Below are positions 29,204 to 37,496 of a DNA stretch of 64,000 nt, piece after piece (position 1 is the stretch's first letter; each line of letters starts with the position of its first letter). Under the pieces are notes generated by a model that saw nothing but the letters and a program-made list of their open reading frames with translations, was not told the DNA's origin and ran no database searches. The stretch is from NCBI GenBank assembly GCA_905221605.1, contig CAJNDS010002354.1, positions 124,001 through 188,000 on the forward strand, in the 5' to 3' direction. Made by a program: the position numbers and the translations under genes. Source of the DNA: Symbiodinium natans. Taxonomy: Eukaryota > Sar > Dinophyceae > Suessiales > Symbiodiniaceae.

Positions 29204-29269
29204 GTTGGGATGTTCCCCCTTGTACTAGCAGTCCTGAATAGAGGGGGTATCGTCTAAGGGGGAACATAT
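29204..29269 (+). mobile_element. TIR element A, copy A3 (short)
   Basis: TTGGGATGTTCCCCCTTGTA to GGGGGAACAT. Confidence 0.7.
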
Positions 29270-29520
29270 GTGTTTAGGGTTTTAGCGGTTTGAGAGCGTT
29301 TTAGGGTTTTAGTGCGTTAGTACAGTTAGGGTTTTGAGGGTTTTAGGTAGTAGTTTGAGGGTTTTAGGGTTTGGGCCGCGAGGGTCCCGCCTTGAAGCTC
29401 ATGGGTAGTTCTGGATAGGATTGTGACAAGGATGAGGGTCTCTCTCTTGCTAGAGAGCCCGCACTCAGCCCAACATACCCTGCACCCTAAACCCTAAACC
29501 CTAAACCCTAAACCCTCAAC

Positions 29521-29626
29521 TTTGGGATGTTTCCCCTTATACTCACAGTCCTTAGTAAGGATGAGACTAGGGGGTACCATAATCCCTACTCGCATGAAGG
29601 ACTGTTAGTATAGGGGGGAACGTCCA
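29521..29626 (+). mobile_element. TIR element A, copy A4
   Basis: TTTGGGATGTTTCCCC, ACAGTCCTTAGTAAGGAT, AAGGACTGTTAGTATAGG, GGGAACGTCC. Confidence 0.8.
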
Positions 29627-29701
29627 TCTGAACTCCAAACCCGAAGCAAACTTGCCAAGGTCCTCAGAGCAGGGGTGGCGGCTAAACCCGACGATCCCTA
29701 A

Positions 29702-29899
29702 ATTGAGATGTTCCCCCTGGTACTAACAGTCCTTAATCGGACCCCGATTAAACTCCCTATCAAGGACTCTAAGTGGGTGGTTGTCAAAATTATGGTCCCT
29801 TTTTGGATCCCTATTGTATTACGGCACCTAATAGCTAGGGTACCCCAAAAGGGATCATATGTTTGACAACCACCCAAGTATGAGGGGGAACATCCCAAC
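29702..29899 (+). mobile_element. TIR element A, copy A5, with nested element
   Basis: A-type ends enclose a second inverted pair, GGGTGGTTGTCAAA (29775) and TTTGACAACCACCC (29862), perfect over 14 bp: one element inserted in another. Confidence 0.8.
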
Positions 29900-29934
29900 C
29901 TGCAAACCCTAAAGTTCTCTTGGCCTGCTTGAAG

Positions 29935-29988
29935 TCCAAATTCACTCAAACAACCAACGGCTGCACGAACACTGTGCTAGTACCGAGG
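29935..29988 (+). CDS. Candidate exon, 18 codons
   Basis: Acceptor CTTGAAG, donor CGAGG-GTTCAG. Reads SKFTQTTNGCTNTVLVPR. Confidence 0.45.
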
Positions 29989-30073
29989 GTTCAGGGTTTC
30001 GGGATGAGGGACGCTAAACTCGAAAGCCTAAACCCTAACCCTAAACCCTAAACCCTACACCCTAAACCCTTAA

Positions 30074-30199
30074 CCATGGACTATTAATCCTGAATCTGTA
30101 TTTGAAACCAACGCTGCATCTCGTTTGTTGGCAGCCCTGTGTGGCAGACTTCCTCCTCAAGCCCCTCAAGCCTTGTTGCTAAATACCCAAGAGCTTTAG
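30074..30199 (+). CDS. Candidate exon, 41 codons
   Basis: Reads INPESVFETNAASRLLAALC, then GRLPPQAPQALLLNTQEL; its TAG is formed by the first TTTAGGG unit. Confidence 0.45.
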   Translation, partial: PWTINPESVFETNAASRLLAALCGRLPPQAPQALLLNTQEL

Positions 30200-30390
30200 G
30201 GTTTAGGGTTTAGGGTTTAGGGTGTCAAAACCCAAAACCCATAACCCAAAACGCAAAACCCCAAACCCAAAACCCAAAACCCAAGACCCAAGACCCAAAA
30301 CCCAAAACCCAACAAACCAAAACCCAAAGCCCAAAACCCAAAACCCGAAATCCTAAACCCGAAACCCTAAACCCTACAAGCCCTCAACAG

Positions 30391-30442
30391 AAAGGCGGAG
30401 GCGACCGGACACGTGAATCACGTCGAGGATGACTGGGACGAT
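30391..30442 (+). CDS. Candidate exon, unknown protein
   Basis: Acceptor CTCAACAG, donor GACGAT-GTGCCG. Reads KAEATGHVNHVEDDWDD. Confidence 0.45.
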
Positions 30443-30573
30443 GTGCCGCGGCACTGAATTGTTCGGATGGCTGGTGGCTGATTCAGGACTTGAGTGAAGC
30501 TGGGTGTAGGGTTTAGTTTCATGGTTGGGGGTTTAGGGTTTAGGGTTTAGGGTCATCATTCTGCAATCGCCAG

Positions 30574-30722
30574 GGGGCTCAGTTAGTCATGGAAGCTCCC
30601 AATCGCCAGGGCGCTCAGCTAGGCATGGAAGCTCCATCGCCGCCTGTCCTCATCATCATCTCGGATCGTGCTGGCCATGCGCATTTCTTGCACCTTCAGC
30701 CAGCTCTACACCCTACTAAACC
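30574..30722 (+). CDS. Candidate exon with 12-residue duplication
   Basis: The frame contains NRQGAQLVMEAP then NRQGAQLGMEAP (36-nt unit), then SPPVLIIISDRAGHAHFLHL. AG at 30572-30573. The duplication keeps frame. Confidence 0.5.
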
Positions 30723-30866
30723 CCAAACCCAAAGCCCCTAAACCCTGAACCCTAAAACTCCAAACCCCAAACCTGAACCCCAAACCCCAAGCCCTGAACC
30801 CTACACCCTAAAACCCCAAACCCTAAACCCTAAACCCTAAACCCTGGACCCGAAACCAAATACCAG

Positions 30867-30956
30867 GCGTACGCGAACAATTCCGGCTTCGCCACGCCCG
30901 TGATCGACTTGGGCTTTGAAAGGCGTGCCGAATCCTTGCAGAGCCACGGCTTTAGG
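30867..30956 (+). CDS. Candidate exon, 30 codons
   Basis: Acceptor AATACCAG; reads AYANNSGFATPVIDLGFERR, then AESLQSHG; donor TTTAGG-GTTTAGG. Confidence 0.5.
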
Positions 30957-31054
30957 GTTTAGGGTGTTTCCGGGTTTAGGGTTTAGGGTTTAGGGTTTAC
31001 TGTAGGGTTTGGGGCCCTAAAAGCCCTGAGCCCTGACGGAGCCTTTCTTTTCAG

Positions 31055-31125
31055 ATTCAGACAGGAAAGCTTGTACAAAGCTTGTGCGATTTTTTCTTGT
31101 ATACATGGTCTCAGAGCAATTCTGG
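31055..31125 (+). CDS. Candidate exon with best splice pair
   Basis: CCTTTCTTTTCAG acceptor with polypyrimidine tract; donor TCTGG-GTGAGA near consensus. Reads IQTGKLVQSLCDFFLYTWSQ, then SNS. Confidence 0.55.
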
Positions 31126-31388
31126 GTGAGAGTGTGGTAATGTATTTGGCAAGCCAACCCTAAACCCTAAACGCGAAACCGTAAACCCTAATCCCTGAAC
31201 CCCCAACCCTGAGCCCCAAACCCTGAACCTTAAACCCTAAACCCCAAACCCTGAACCCTAAACCCCAAACCCCAAGCCCTAAACCCTAAACCCTAAACCC
31301 CAAACCCTAAACCCTAAACCCTAAACCCGAAACCCCGAACCCTAATTCCTTCATGGAGTTGTTTTCATGGGGCGCTGGTTCTGGATAT

Positions 31389-31463
31389 TGCCATGCCCGG
31401 AGGACGTGCAGCATGGACTCGGAGGGCGTTCTGCAGCGCAGTCGGCAGGATCAGCTCTGCAGG
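31389..31463 (+). CDS. Candidate exon, RTCS(M/I)DSEG paralog
   Basis: Reads CHARRTCSMDSEGVLQRSRQ, then DQLCR; donor CAGG-GTGTAG. Compared with 32964, most codon differences in the motif are third-position (ACG/ACC, TGC/TGT, TCG/TCT, GAG/GAA). Another frame is open. Confidence 0.5.
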
Positions 31464-31772
31464 GTGTAGGGTTTAGGGTTTAGGGTTTAGGGTTTAGGGT
31501 TTAGGTTGAGGTTCAGGTGTAGTTGGTCGTAAGTCGGATAGCGTATGACCTTACTCATAAGTATCTCAAGTAGGCCGTAAGCCTGCACCCCGAACTCTAG
31601 ACCCTGACCGCTCTCTAGGGGGCCGAAGTCGCACAATGTCCCCCAACCCTAAACCCTAAACCCTAAACCCTAAACCCTAAACCCTAAACCCTAAACCCTA
31701 AACCCTAAACCCTAAACCCTAAGCCCTCAACCCTGAATCCCTGAACCCTAAACCCTAAACCTCCTTCCTAAG

Positions 31773-31850
31773 GCTCCCTGGGTTCCTTCGAACGCCCCTC
31801 AAGAACCTTTGGGCGGCCCTCTACATGATGGTCTCTGTTTGGCTTGAGGG
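31773..31850 (+). CDS. Candidate exon, likely membrane helix
   Basis: Acceptor TTCCTAAG; reads LPGFLRTPLKNLWAALYMMV, then SVWLEG. The helix LWAALYMMVSVW could span a membrane. Paralogous to 25065. GT at 31831 or 31851. Confidence 0.5.
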
Positions 31851-31916
31851 GTCAGGGTTTAGGGTTTAGGGTTTAGGGGATAGGGTTTAGGGTATAGGGT
31901 TTAGGGTTTAGGGTTT

Positions 31917-32282
31917 AGGGTTTTAGGGTTTTAGGGTTTTAGGGTTTTAGGGTTTTAGGGTTTTAGGGTTTTAGGGTTTTAGGGTTTTAGGGTTTTAGGG
32001 TTTTAGGGTTTTAGGGTTTTAGGGTTTTAGGGTTTTAGGGTTTTAGGGTTTTAGGGTTGTAGGGTTTTAGGGTTTTAGGGTTTTAGGGTTTTAGGGTTGT
32101 AGGGTTTTAGGGTTTTAGGGTTGTAGGGTTTTAGGGTTTTAGGGTTTTAGGGCTTTAGGGCTTTAGGGTTTTAGGGTTTTAGGGTTTAGGGGATAGGGTT
32201 TAGGGTTTTAGGGTTTTAGGGTTTTAGGGTTTTAGGGTTTTAGGGTTTTAGGGTTTTAGGGTTTTAGGGTTTTAGGGTTTAG
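31917..32282 (+). repeat. Large (TTTTAGGG)n array
   Basis: About 42 octamers with a few TTGTAGGG and TTTAGGG interruptions, flanked by ordinary TTTAGGG (31858-31916). Confidence 0.97.
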
Positions 32283-32362
32283 GGTTTAGGGTCTTAGAAT
32301 AGTACCCTTCAAGGGGTCCTAAGTCAGAGACCCGCCCATCTGAGATTTTATCTTGAGGGGGT

Positions 32363-32468
32363 TAATATAGGGTCGGACTAATTACCAATAGTTTTCCTGT
32401 ATGGTCCGTTTACAATTCTACTACTGCGACCCCCAAAATCTCATTCTAATTATTCAGGCCTCTATATG
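32363..32468 (+). mobile_element. Element E, copy E4
   Basis: ATATAGGGTCGGACTAATTA to ATTATTCAGGCCTCTATAT; ends are short inverted repeats (ATATAGGG/CCTCTATAT). Confidence 0.75.
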
Positions 32469-32587
32469 AAGCAGGGTTTATATTTCTGTTTTTGGTGAGT
32501 GTATATAAGGTTCCTTTTTAATATTGGTGAGTGTATATACCGGGTGTCCTTTTGGGGGTACAAGAAATATACACCCTACTTCATATA
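32464..32587 (+). mobile_element. TIR element G, copy G1
   Basis: TATATGAAGCAGGGTTTATA at left, inverted as TACACCCTACTTCATATA at right (25 bp, three mismatches). It shares TATATGA with the end of E4. A second copy, G2, is at 38224-38359. Confidence 0.75.
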
Positions 32588-32693
32588 AACCCTAAACCCT
32601 AAACCCTAAACCCTAAACCCTAAACCCTAAACTCTAAACCCTAACCCCTATACCCTAAACTTGAGGGGGTTTGGGGGGCGCCAAGAACTCTAG

Positions 32694-32744
32694 GCCGTTT
32701 GATTGAAGCCAAGAAGTGCATATTTTTCATGCGAGACTCTGCAG
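32694..32744 (+). CDS. Candidate exon, RDSAG family
   Basis: Acceptor ACTCTAG; reads RLIEAKKCIFFMRDSAG, GC donor at 32741 or 32745. Codons are GC-rich at third positions. Same ending as 2645 and 28545. Confidence 0.5.
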
Positions 32745-32759
32745 GCTTAGGATCCCCAA

Positions 32760-32920
32760 GCCCTAAACCCTAAACCCCAAAACCTTAACCCCTAAACCCC
32801 TAAACCCCTAAACCCCTAAACCCCTAAACCCCTAAACCCCTAAACCCCTAAACCCCTAAACCCTAAGCCCTAAGCCCTAAACCCTAAACCCTTAACCCTT
32901 AAACCCTAAACCCTAGACCC
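32760..32920 (+). repeat. Mixed array including (CCCCTAAA)n
   Basis: Nine or so CCCCTAAA octamers at about 32790-32862 between CCCTAAA blocks. Confidence 0.95.
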
Positions 32921-32963
32921 TAAAGACAACCTCCCTCAGCTCCACAGCCCAGGCACTGCCCAG

Positions 32964-33027
32964 AGTCGCACCGCCTCGAGCGGACCTGTAGCATCGACTC
33001 TGAAGGCATTGTGCACAACTTGGAGGA
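32964..33027 (+). CDS. Candidate exon, RTCS(M/I)DSEG paralog
   Basis: Acceptor CTGCCCAG; reads HRLERTCSIDSEGIVHNLEE; donor GAGGA-GTTTAGGG. Partner of 31389. Confidence 0.5.
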
Positions 33028-33442
33028 GTTTAGGGTTTAGGGTTTAGGGTTCAGGGTTTAGGGTTTAGGGTTCGGGGTTTAGGGTTTAGGGTTTAGGGTT
33101 TAGGGTTTAGGGCTTGGAGGAGTTTAGGGTCGAGGGCTTGGAGGGTCCAGGGTTCAGGGTTTTGGGGTCCAGGGGTTTTGGGACCCTGGGAGGCGCAGCT
33201 TGTCGGTTGACCTGGCAGAGTGCTTGAGAGCTGACAGCTGATGCGTGTATGTTTTACGTTTCCATGGTCTTGTCTCGTACGGGCGTTGTGAGTTTTTTGG
33301 GGGGCGGCATCGGCCCCAAACCCAAGACCCCTGGAAGTCATGTGCTTCTTCTGCACTTTTTCATTTTTTTCTGTGTTTTCCCAGAGCAGGCCCTCGTTCC
33401 TTTTAGGGTTTAGGTTCCCTTATAAGGCCTTCTGATTCCTAG

Positions 33443-33495
33443 GTTACTCTTGGGCCTGGTTGTCGGTGCCAGCTTTGTCACCGCAACTCTGCCCC
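33443..33495 (+). CDS. Candidate exon, Cys/His-rich
   Basis: Acceptor GATTCCTAG; reads VTLGPGCRCQLCHRNSAP. C-x-C-x2-C-H could bind metal. A second frame is open. Confidence 0.4.
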
Positions 33496-33634
33496 CAACC
33501 CCCAACCCCCAACCCCAACCCCCGACCCCCAACCCCAAACCCTAAACCCTAAGCCCTAAACCCTAAGCCCTAAACCCTAAACCCTAAACCCTAAACCCTA
33601 AACTCTAAACCCTAAACCCTAAACCCTAAAGCAG

Positions 33635-33677
33635 GAGCTTGGCAATCCGCAGCCCCCGGGCTGGGCGAGCAGGCCCG
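33635..33677 (+). CDS. Candidate short exon
   Basis: Acceptor AAAGCAG, donor GCCCG-GTGTTC. Reads ELGNPQPPGWASRP. Confidence 0.4.
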
Positions 33678-33755
33678 GTGTTCTGCAAGAGACGGCTTCT
33701 TTGGGGGTTTAGGGTTTAGGGTTTAGGGTTTAGGGTTTAGGGTTTGGGGCTTAGG

Positions 33756-33856
33756 GTTGGGATGTTCCCCCTTGTACTAACAGTCCTTAATGGGGATTAT
33801 AGTACCCCCTACTAGAATCCCTAGTAAGGACTGTTAGTATACGGGGGCACAGCCCA
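33756..33856 (+). mobile_element. TIR element A, copy A6 (most complete)
   Basis: TTGGGATGTTCCCCCTTGTA, CTAACAGTCCTTAATGGGGA, then GTAAGGACTGTTAGTATACG and GGGGCACAGCCCAA. Reference for the family. Confidence 0.85.
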
Positions 33857-34020
33857 AGTCCAGGGTTTCGGGGTTTAGGGATGCATGGGTAGCTCTCTAG
33901 ATTCGGATCCCTTTTGGGGGGGCCCTTTTGGAAGGTGCCAGACTTTAGAGGGGACCCAAAAAGGGAACCCTAATTTAGCCTGTGACTACTGAAAACGCCC
34001 AAACCTGTCGATCCTCCTAG

Positions 34021-34111
34021 GCAGAAGCTCTTCCACCGCAAGAAGCACCAGCGCGACCCGTTCGCTGCCGCTCGGCATGATGCCAGGGCCCCCACACACC
34101 CCGACTGGAAG
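34021..34111 (+). CDS. Candidate exon, LFHRKK family, best copy
   Basis: Acceptor CCTCCTAG, donor TGGAAG-GTTCTT. Thirty codons: QKLFHRKKHQRDPFAAARHD, then ARAPTHPDWK, nearly all with G or C at position three. Family not recognised. Confidence 0.6.
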
Positions 34112-34159
34112 GTTCTTGGGTAGAAGCCCTGAAGCCCTAAGACCCCCAAGCCCTAACTA

Positions 34160-34347
34160 ACCCCTAAGCCCCAAACCCTAAACCCTAAACCCTAAACCCT
34201 AAACCCTAAACCCTAAACCCTAAACCCTAAACCCTAAACCCTAAACCCTAAACCCTAAACCCTAAACCCTAAACCCCAACCCTAAACCCTAAACCCTAAA
34301 CCCTAAACCCTAAACCCTAAACCCTAAACCCTAAACCCTAAACCCTA
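34160..34347 (+). repeat. Interstitial telomere array (CCCTAAA)n
   Basis: About 26 units directly before the exon at 34350. Confidence 0.97.
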
Positions 34348-34349
34348 AG

Positions 34350-34460
34350 AACCTTTTGTGCAAGGACGAGGGCCACCATGCGAGGACCGTGGCGAGCCTC
34401 GATCCGGACGGGAGGCCTCGGGGGCGGAGAAACCGAAAGCAGATGCGAAGCCCGATTCCC
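34350..34460 (+). CDS. Candidate exon, basic
   Basis: The first AG after the array is the acceptor. Reads NLLCKDEGHHARTVASLDPD, then GRPRGRRNRKQMRSPIP before TAA. Several GC donors near the end. Confidence 0.5.
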
Positions 34461-34550
34461 TAAGCCCTACGAGGGTTTAGGGTTTAGGGTTTAGGTTTTA
34501 GGGTTTAGGGTTTAGGTTTTAGGGCCTAAACCCTAAACCCTAAACCCTAA

Positions 34551-34745
34551 ATCAAAAACTTAAACCCTCATGAATCTGTGTCAACCCAAACCCTAGACCC
34601 TGAACCTCAAGACTGCTGTGAATCAGGTACTCCAAAACAAAGGGACCATAATCGACAGAATTGTCTGGAGGAACGAGAAAAGGTCGTTTCCCCTCAGAAT
34701 ACGGGAGTTTCCGACAACTACGGGTCCCTTCTGGCAGGTTCCTAG
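34551..34745 (+). CDS. Candidate exon, 64-codon ORF
   Basis: Open from an array to TAG 34743. Reads DCCESGTPKQRDHNRQNCLE, then EREKVVSPQNTGVSDNYGSL. No ATG. Confidence 0.5.
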   Translation: MKNLNPHESVSTQTLDPEPQDCCESGTPKQRDHNRQNCLEEREKVVSPQNTGVSDNYGSLLAGS

Positions 34746-34756
34746 AACAAGGATTT

Positions 34757-34885
34757 CTATAAGGGTCGGAATAACTACTTGTATTCCCTAAACCCTAGAC
34801 CCTAAACCCTAAACCCTAAACCCAAAGCCCTAAGCCCTAAGCCCTAAACCCTAAACCCTTATGGTGCCTATTTAATCTACCATAG
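34757..34885 (+). mobile_element. Element E, copy E6, interrupted by telomere array
   Basis: Left part GGTCGGAATAACTACTTGTA-TTCCCT and right part TTATGGTGCC are contiguous in E2, but here are split by about 70 bp of CCCTAAA repeat (about 34788-34858). Confidence 0.85.
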
Positions 34886-34949
34886 AAGGTCAGACCCGCC
34901 AAATCATAGGGAAGCTTCGGGATTCTAGGCAGCAGTGTGCCCTAAAAGC

Positions 34950-35090
34950 TCCAAAAGCCCTAGAAGCCCTAGAAGCCCTAGAAGCCCTAAAGCCCTAAAG
35001 CCCTACAGCCCTAAAGCCCTAAAGCCCTAAAGCCCTAGAAGCCCTAAAGCCCTAAAGCCCTAAAACCCCTAAATGCCCTTAAAGCCCTGA
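34950..35090 (+). repeat. Variant array (AAAGCCCT)n / (AGAAGCCCT)n
   Basis: Octamers and nonamers related to the telomere unit by A-to-G and insertion changes. Confidence 0.9.
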
Positions 35091-35158
35091 AGCCCCAAAA
35101 CTGCGGTCCCCTCAGCTCTAGGCCACTGCCCGTGGGACACCCCCAAGCCCCCTGAGAC

Positions 35159-35331
35159 CTACTATTTGCTTAAGAACCCTCCGCCCCAAAAAAACAGTTC
35201 TTCCCTACAAGGGGAATATAGGGATCTATTTGCTTAAGATCGCCCAAGCAATAGACATGGTTCTTCCTTATAAAGGGTCATGTAGGGACTCTTCTCAGTC
35301 CTTTTTTTTGGGGGTTCTTAAGCCAAAGTAG
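35159..35331 (+). mobile_element. TIR element D, copy D2
   Basis: CTACTATTTGCTTAAGAACC at left, GGTTCTTAAGCCAAAGTAG at right, with a second CTATTTGCTTAAGA inside, suggesting two nested copies. Confidence 0.8.
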
Positions 35332-35400
35332 TGTACTCTGATGCTCTATTCGAGGGCCACTCTGAATCAAAAAAAGGTCATCTTTTCGGTCTTCTGGTTT
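35332..35400 (+). CDS. Candidate exon directly after D2
   Basis: Begins after the AG of D2; reads TLMLYSRATLNQKKVIFSVF, then WFRG into TTTAGGG. Confidence 0.4.
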
Positions 35401-35697
35401 AGGGGCCTTAGGGTTTAGGGTTTAGGGTTTAGGGTTTAGGGTTTAGGGTTTAGGGTTTAGGGTAGGGGTTCCCAAGCAAAGTTCTGAATGTTCTTTCCTA
35501 GAAGGGTATTATCGGGAGTATCCTCTTGAAATTTTCTTCAGGTGTCTTCCTTAGAAGGTAATGTAGGGATTGTTCTCTTTAATTGTCTTAAGCAAATAGG
35601 TGGCTGGGTTGTTGGAGTGCCATACTTTAAATGTTTTTTGTGGTTCTGGGGTTCCTGTTATAGCTACTTATCCCTAAAAAGTATATGGGTAGTTGGG

Positions 35698-35802
35698 GTA
35701 GTTCCCAAATTATGGGTACCCCTTTTATGCCCGAAATGGCATGGCCCCCTTAAAGGGACCCCCCAAAAGGGTACCCCTATTTTCGAAAACCCTCATCTAC
35801 TT
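35698..35802 (+). mobile_element. Element F copy, non-coding
   Basis: TTATGGGTACCCCTTTTATG and CCCCTTAAAGGGACCCCCCA match 4738-4922. A 101-codon frame through it is element translation. Confidence 0.6.
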
Positions 35803-35893
35803 TTTTTTTCCAGGGTCTATTCCAAAGTAGGGGAGAGCGGGGTTTAGGGTTTAGGGTTTAGGGTTTAGGGTTTAGGGTTTAGGGCTTTGTCAG

Positions 35894-35939
35894 GATCCAG
35901 GGCTGGCAGCAGTATGAGGAGGAGCCGCTGATCGTCCCG
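35894..35939 (+). CDS. Candidate exon, WQ..EE..IV paralog
   Basis: Acceptor TTTGTCAG, donor GTCCCG-GTGATG. Reads IQGWQQYEEEPLIVP with G or C in almost every third position. Confidence 0.55.
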
Positions 35940-36083
35940 GTGATGTAGGCGGGTTGTCACAACGACGTTTTTCGAGTTTAGGCTTTCAGGGTTTAGGGTT
36001 GAGGGTTTAGGGTTGAGGGTTTAGGGTTGAGGTTTTAGGGTTTAGGATTTAGGGTTTTGGGTTTAGGGTTTAGGGTTTAGGGA

Positions 36084-36344
36084 TTGGGGACAGGTTTCGG
36101 GGGGCCTTCTGAAATGGTGAGGAAAACCTGCGAGTCGTGGCGGGAGAGTGCATTCCAGTCAGTGTCTAGGAGCTTTTCTGCCGCTCCAGCATGTGCCTAC
36201 CCTCGAAGCCTTGCTATTCCCTACATCCACCACCTCAACCATCAAGACTTCGCACTGTGTCAATCTAAACCACCACGTCGCCTTCTCAGCATATCGAACC
36301 AAGACCCCAAACGCTCAACCCTACTTGGAAGTCCAGGGTACTGA
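36084..36344 (+). CDS. Candidate CDS, 86 codons
   Basis: Reads VRKTCESWRESAFQSVSRSF, later IPYIHHLNHQDFALCQSKPP. It stops inside an element-B-like end (ACTTGGAAGTCC at 36322). No family recognised. Confidence 0.45.
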   Translation: MGTGFGGPSEMVRKTCESWRESAFQSVSRSFSAAPACAYPRSLAIPYIHHLNHQDFALCQSKPPRRLLSISNQDPKRSTLLGSPGY

Positions 36345-36465
36345 GTAACCCAATTTTAGCTGCACGCATAACCCAATTCATAATCCTATTGGGGTACTTA
36401 AGGGGCTTAGAAGTGGGTTCTAACTACCTACACTGATAACTGGGTTATGGGTGACCCTCAACCCT
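36322..36465 (+). mobile_element. Element B-like copy, interior inverted
   Basis: Contains the complement of the B1 interior (GGGGTACTTAAGGGGCTTAG). Confidence 0.6.
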
Positions 36466-36473
36466 GGTCTCAG

Positions 36474-36529
36474 GCGAGAATCTGAGCAGTGAGCTGGCGC
36501 AGGCAGTGAGAGGGCTCTCTGGCAGATGA
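36474..36529 (+). CDS. Candidate exon, unknown protein
   Basis: Acceptor TGGTCTCAG; reads ENLSSELAQAVRGLSGR, then TGA or a GC donor at 36521. Confidence 0.45.
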
Positions 36530-36635
36530 CCCCCACACCCCTCCTGGGAAGCGTCTGCCAGACACAAACTCAGAGCTTTCTGCTAAACCCTAAGCCCTAA
36601 ACCCTAAACCCTAAACCCGAAACTCTAATCCCTGA

Positions 36636-36768
36636 ACCTGAGAACGGCACAGGTTTCGGGTGGCCAGGTCATGTGGGGCTTCTGTCTCAAGGCCCAGTGC
36701 GCTGCTTTGATTACCTGCTGGTCCGGCCTCACTTCTTTCCGATCAACATTGGCCTTAGTTCCTAATGG
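36636..36768 (+). CDS. Candidate exon, two open frames
   Basis: One frame reads VRCFDYLLVRPHFFPINIG; the other, after GGCCAG, reads VMWGFCLKAQCAALITCWSG. Both are protein-like. Confidence 0.4.
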
Positions 36769-37496
36769 CCTCCATGAACCCTGAGCCCGAAACCCACAGC
36801 CCTAAGCCCTAAGCCCTAAGCCCTAAACCCTAACCCCTAACCCCTAAACCCTAAACCCTAAACCCTAAACCCTAAACCCTAAACCCTAAACCCTAAACAC
36901 GCAGCCCGGGCCTCCCAACCCTTTCGCTTGATTCCGGAGGTTAGCCTGCAGCTTGATGTTTCTCATTGGCCCCAAAGCCCATAATCCTGCACCTCAAACC
37001 CCTTTTAGGGTTTAGGGTTTAGAGGGTTTAGAGGGTTTAGGGTTTGGGGTTTGGGGTTTAGGGTTTAGGGTTTAGGGTTTAGGGTTTAGGGTTTGGTTGC
37101 CAAGCTGGCGGTTGCGCGTTGAGGGTTGAGGGTTGAGGGTGTAGGGTGGCAGACGCTGAACAATTCACATGCGTGGGCTTAGCTTGCAGATCGAACGCCC
37201 CAACCCCGTGAACCCATAGGAACTTGAACCCCTCAACCCTAAATCCCAATAAGAACCCCAACAAGCCCAATAGCCCAAATAGGCCCGAGAACCCCAATAA
37301 GCCCAATAGCCCCGATAACCCGAATAATACCCCTAAACCCTAAACCCTACACCCTACACCCTACACCCTACACCCTAAACCCTAAACCCTAAACCCTAGA
37401 CCCTAGACCCTAAACCCAATAAGCCCGTAGATCCTCAATCCAAAATCTTGTTCCCAAACTCCTTCAGCCGGCGGGCCAGCCCATTTCTTAGCTGAG

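Noticed and set aside
35542-35847. 101-codon hydrophobic ORF
   Set aside because: Most of it lies in element D- and F-derived sequence; PKLWVPLL is the F element in translation.
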